Below, one piece after another: positions 6,298-7,193 of a DNA stretch of 7,193 nucleotides. The notes beneath the pieces were generated by a model, which did no database searches, was not told the origin of the DNA, and worked only from the letters and a program-made list of their open reading frames with translations. Position 1 is the stretch's first letter. Each line of letters starts with the position of its first letter. Source of the stretch: Planctomycetota bacterium (GTDB lineage Bacteria > JAJVIF01 > JAPKYR01); assembly GCA_030673355.1 (NCBI GenBank), contig DAOVJF010000127.1, forward strand, positions 1 through 7,193, given 5' to 3'. A program made the position numbers and the translations under genes.

Positions 6298-6780
6298 GTG
6301 TCAGATCCCGATAGTATAAAATCCGGAAAACTGCCGTCCGACTTTGAGATCGAACGCATCCAATTCGAAGCGTTTTTAAAGGGTAAAGGTCTCAAGCTGA
6401 CAAAACAGAGGAAGATAATTTTCAATGAGGTCTTTCGTCATCATGGACATCTTGACGCTGACAGTATTGCAGAACGGCTTCGAAGCCTTGGAAAACGCGC
6501 AAGCCGGGCGACTGTATACAGGACTCTTGACCTGCTTTCCGAAGCCGGGCTCGTTAAATCGATTAGGCTGGGAAAAAGCCAGCACTACCACGAACATGTG
6601 CACGCAGGTGAACATCACGACCACCTTGTATGTGTTTCGTGTCACAAAATTATCGAATTTTATTCAGATGAGCTTGAGAATACACAGGATAAAATCTGCA
6701 GGGAATATTCATTCAAACCTGTCCACCACACAATTATTGTATTCGGTATCTGCTCAAAATGCAGTCAAAAAGGGGATTGA
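6298..6780 (+). CDS. fur: Fur-family metal-dependent transcriptional regulator
   Basis: This 160-residue protein is a Fur-family repressor, a dimeric DNA-binding protein that usually senses Fe(II) and controls iron uptake. The winged-helix part carries LTKQRKIIFNEVF (34-46) and the recognition region ASRATVYRTLDLLSEAGLV (68-86). The dimerisation and metal part carries HYHEH (96-100), HHDHLVCVSCHKIIEF (106-121) and a C-terminal CSKC. C112, C115, C152 and C155 form the expected structural zinc set. HHDHLVC..C..IIEF fits Fur best; PerR or Zur function cannot be excluded. An N-terminal extension of about 20 residues precedes the point where E. coli Fur begins to align, and the 96-109 region is rich in His. 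The GTG at 6298 is the start: an in-frame TAA lies at 6280-6282, and AAGGATGG at 6281-6288 is the likely ribosome-binding site, although spaced rather far. It probably shares a transcript with the preceding ABC-like gene. No clear Fur box was seen. Confidence 0.9.
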   Translation: MSDPDSIKSGKLPSDFEIERIQFEAFLKGKGLKLTKQRKIIFNEVFRHHGHLDADSIAERLRSLGKRASRATVYRTLDLLSEAGLVKSIRLGKSQHYHEHVHAGEHHDHLVCVSCHKIIEFYSDELENTQDKICREYSFKPVHHTIIVFGICSKCSQKGD

Positions 6781-6789
6781 AAATTCTGC

Positions 6790-6812
6790 AACCTGGTCCG
6801 GGTTTATTTATA
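6790..6812 (+). terminator. Possible weak intrinsic terminator after fur
   Basis: Nine bases after the fur stop, AACCTG (6790-6795) can pair with CGGGTT (6799-6804) around a GTC loop. That is six pairs including one G-T wobble, and it is followed by a T-rich but interrupted tract (TATTTATAT). It sits in the 27-base gap between two convergent genes, where a terminator is expected. The stem is short and the T-run imperfect, so confidence is low. On the minus strand no T-run follows. Confidence 0.33.
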
Positions 6813-7193
6813 TCTTCAACTTCCGCCTCTCGGACTTCGCTCTTATCCTCAGACGGTCAATACGTTTCGGGGTTGGAGGATGTATTTTGAACAGCATCTG
6901 GTAAGGATCGCGACTCATGGGATTTACAATGCACAAACCGCTGAATGAGAGGTCTACATCAAACGATCCCAGCATTAAAGCTTCCTGAAGCTTCATCAGG
7001 CCGTAAGGCAGGTAATCCGGGTTTTCGAGCTTAAGAATCGTAGATGAATCAAGGCGGTATATTTTCCTTTTATCAACTCCCAGTAAACTTAATGGCCATC
7101 CAATTAAAAATGCCGGTAATGCATTGAGAATTGTAAAAATAATGTTTGGCTCTCCTGGCCGTTTTCCAATTATCCATCCACCAGTCCGTCCTG
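6808..7193 (-). CDS. M48/HtpX-like membrane protease, C-terminal fragment, start off window
   Basis: The frame is open from the right edge to the TAA at 6810-6808, giving 127 C-terminal residues. Numbered from the window edge, they contain a hydrophobic segment (about 18-38), then KRKIYRLDSSTILKLENPDYL (41-61), then SGLCIVNP (84-91) and the ending LFKIHPPTPKRIDRLR (100-115). This order matches M48 (HtpX-like) metalloproteases: a membrane segment, an R-E-Y-x-A-D region carrying the third zinc ligand, NP-x-x-L, and F-x-THPP-x-x-x-RI-x-x-L near the end. Aligned without gaps between the conserved Asp (D48) and NP (57-58), the ligand Glu is replaced by Ile44 (codon ATA). The HEXXH helix would lie beyond 7193 and cannot be judged. 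An internal ATG at 6996 is not a sensible start because the frame continues upstream with family-like sequence. Family call is good; activity is doubtful. Confidence 0.75.
   Translation of the reverse strand, partial: GRTGGWIIGKRPGEPNIIFTILNALPAFLIGWPLSLLGVDKRKIYRLDSSTILKLENPDYLPYGLMKLQEALMLGSFDVDLSFSGLCIVNPMSRDPYQMLFKIHPPTPKRIDRLRIRAKSERRKLKI

Noticed and set aside
6285..6300. ATG at 6285 as an alternative fur start
   Set aside because: It is out of frame with the Fur protein and overlaps the likely ribosome-binding site.
6425..6904. 159-codon plus-strand frame across the fur end and the M48 tail
   Set aside because: It overlaps two well-supported genes in another frame and on the other strand and shows no family resemblance.
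6808..6996. A separate 62-codon small gene starting at the ATG at 6996
   Set aside because: The same frame stays open to the window edge and continues the M48-like sequence, so the ATG is an internal Met.

Overview
The window reads as ordinary bacterial chromosome from an organism that uses menaquinone and is probably anaerobic or facultative. The lineage cannot be named from sequence alone. The evidence is a UbiD-UbiE-UbiX quinone operon and a two-subunit, oxygen-sensitive type (class I, Fe-S) fumarase. UbiD and UbiX are not needed in the classical MenA-type menaquinone route. Their linkage to a UbiE/MenG methyltransferase therefore hints at the futalosine route (MqnL/MqnM-type enzymes) in a non-proteobacterium. 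This is an inference. No tRNA, rRNA, IS element, CRISPR array or phage gene was seen.

Layout: positions 1-2627 hold a tight minus-strand operon transcribed ubiD > ubiE > ubiX, with a 1-base and then a 4-base overlap; ubiX runs off the left edge. A 162-bp divergent spacer with a good -10 box separates it from the plus-strand fumarase alpha and beta genes (2790-4289). Converging on these is a minus-strand membrane-anchored protein of the L,D-transpeptidase (YkuD) fold (4326-4997). Across a second divergent spacer of 117 bp lie a plus-strand MalK/UgpC-like ABC ATPase homologue (5115-6242) and a Fur-family regulator (6298-6780). The C-terminal part of an M48/HtpX-like membrane protease converges from the right edge (6808-7193, minus strand).

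The quinone and fumarase genes look intact and fit an electron-transport/fumarate metabolism theme (menaquinone being the usual partner of fumarate reductase). The right half is the unusual part. Three clearly recognisable enzyme folds each appear to lack catalytic residues. The YkuD-like protein has Gln and Ser where the catalytic His and Cys should be. The MalK-like protein has lost Walker A, Q-loop, signature, Walker B and H-loop residues in an otherwise full-length open frame. The M48 fragment has Ile where the third zinc ligand (Glu) should be. All three reading frames are open and well conserved outside the catalytic positions, so they look like maintained pseudoenzymes rather than decayed genes. 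This is the best candidate in the window for undescribed biology. Whether the three act together is unknown.
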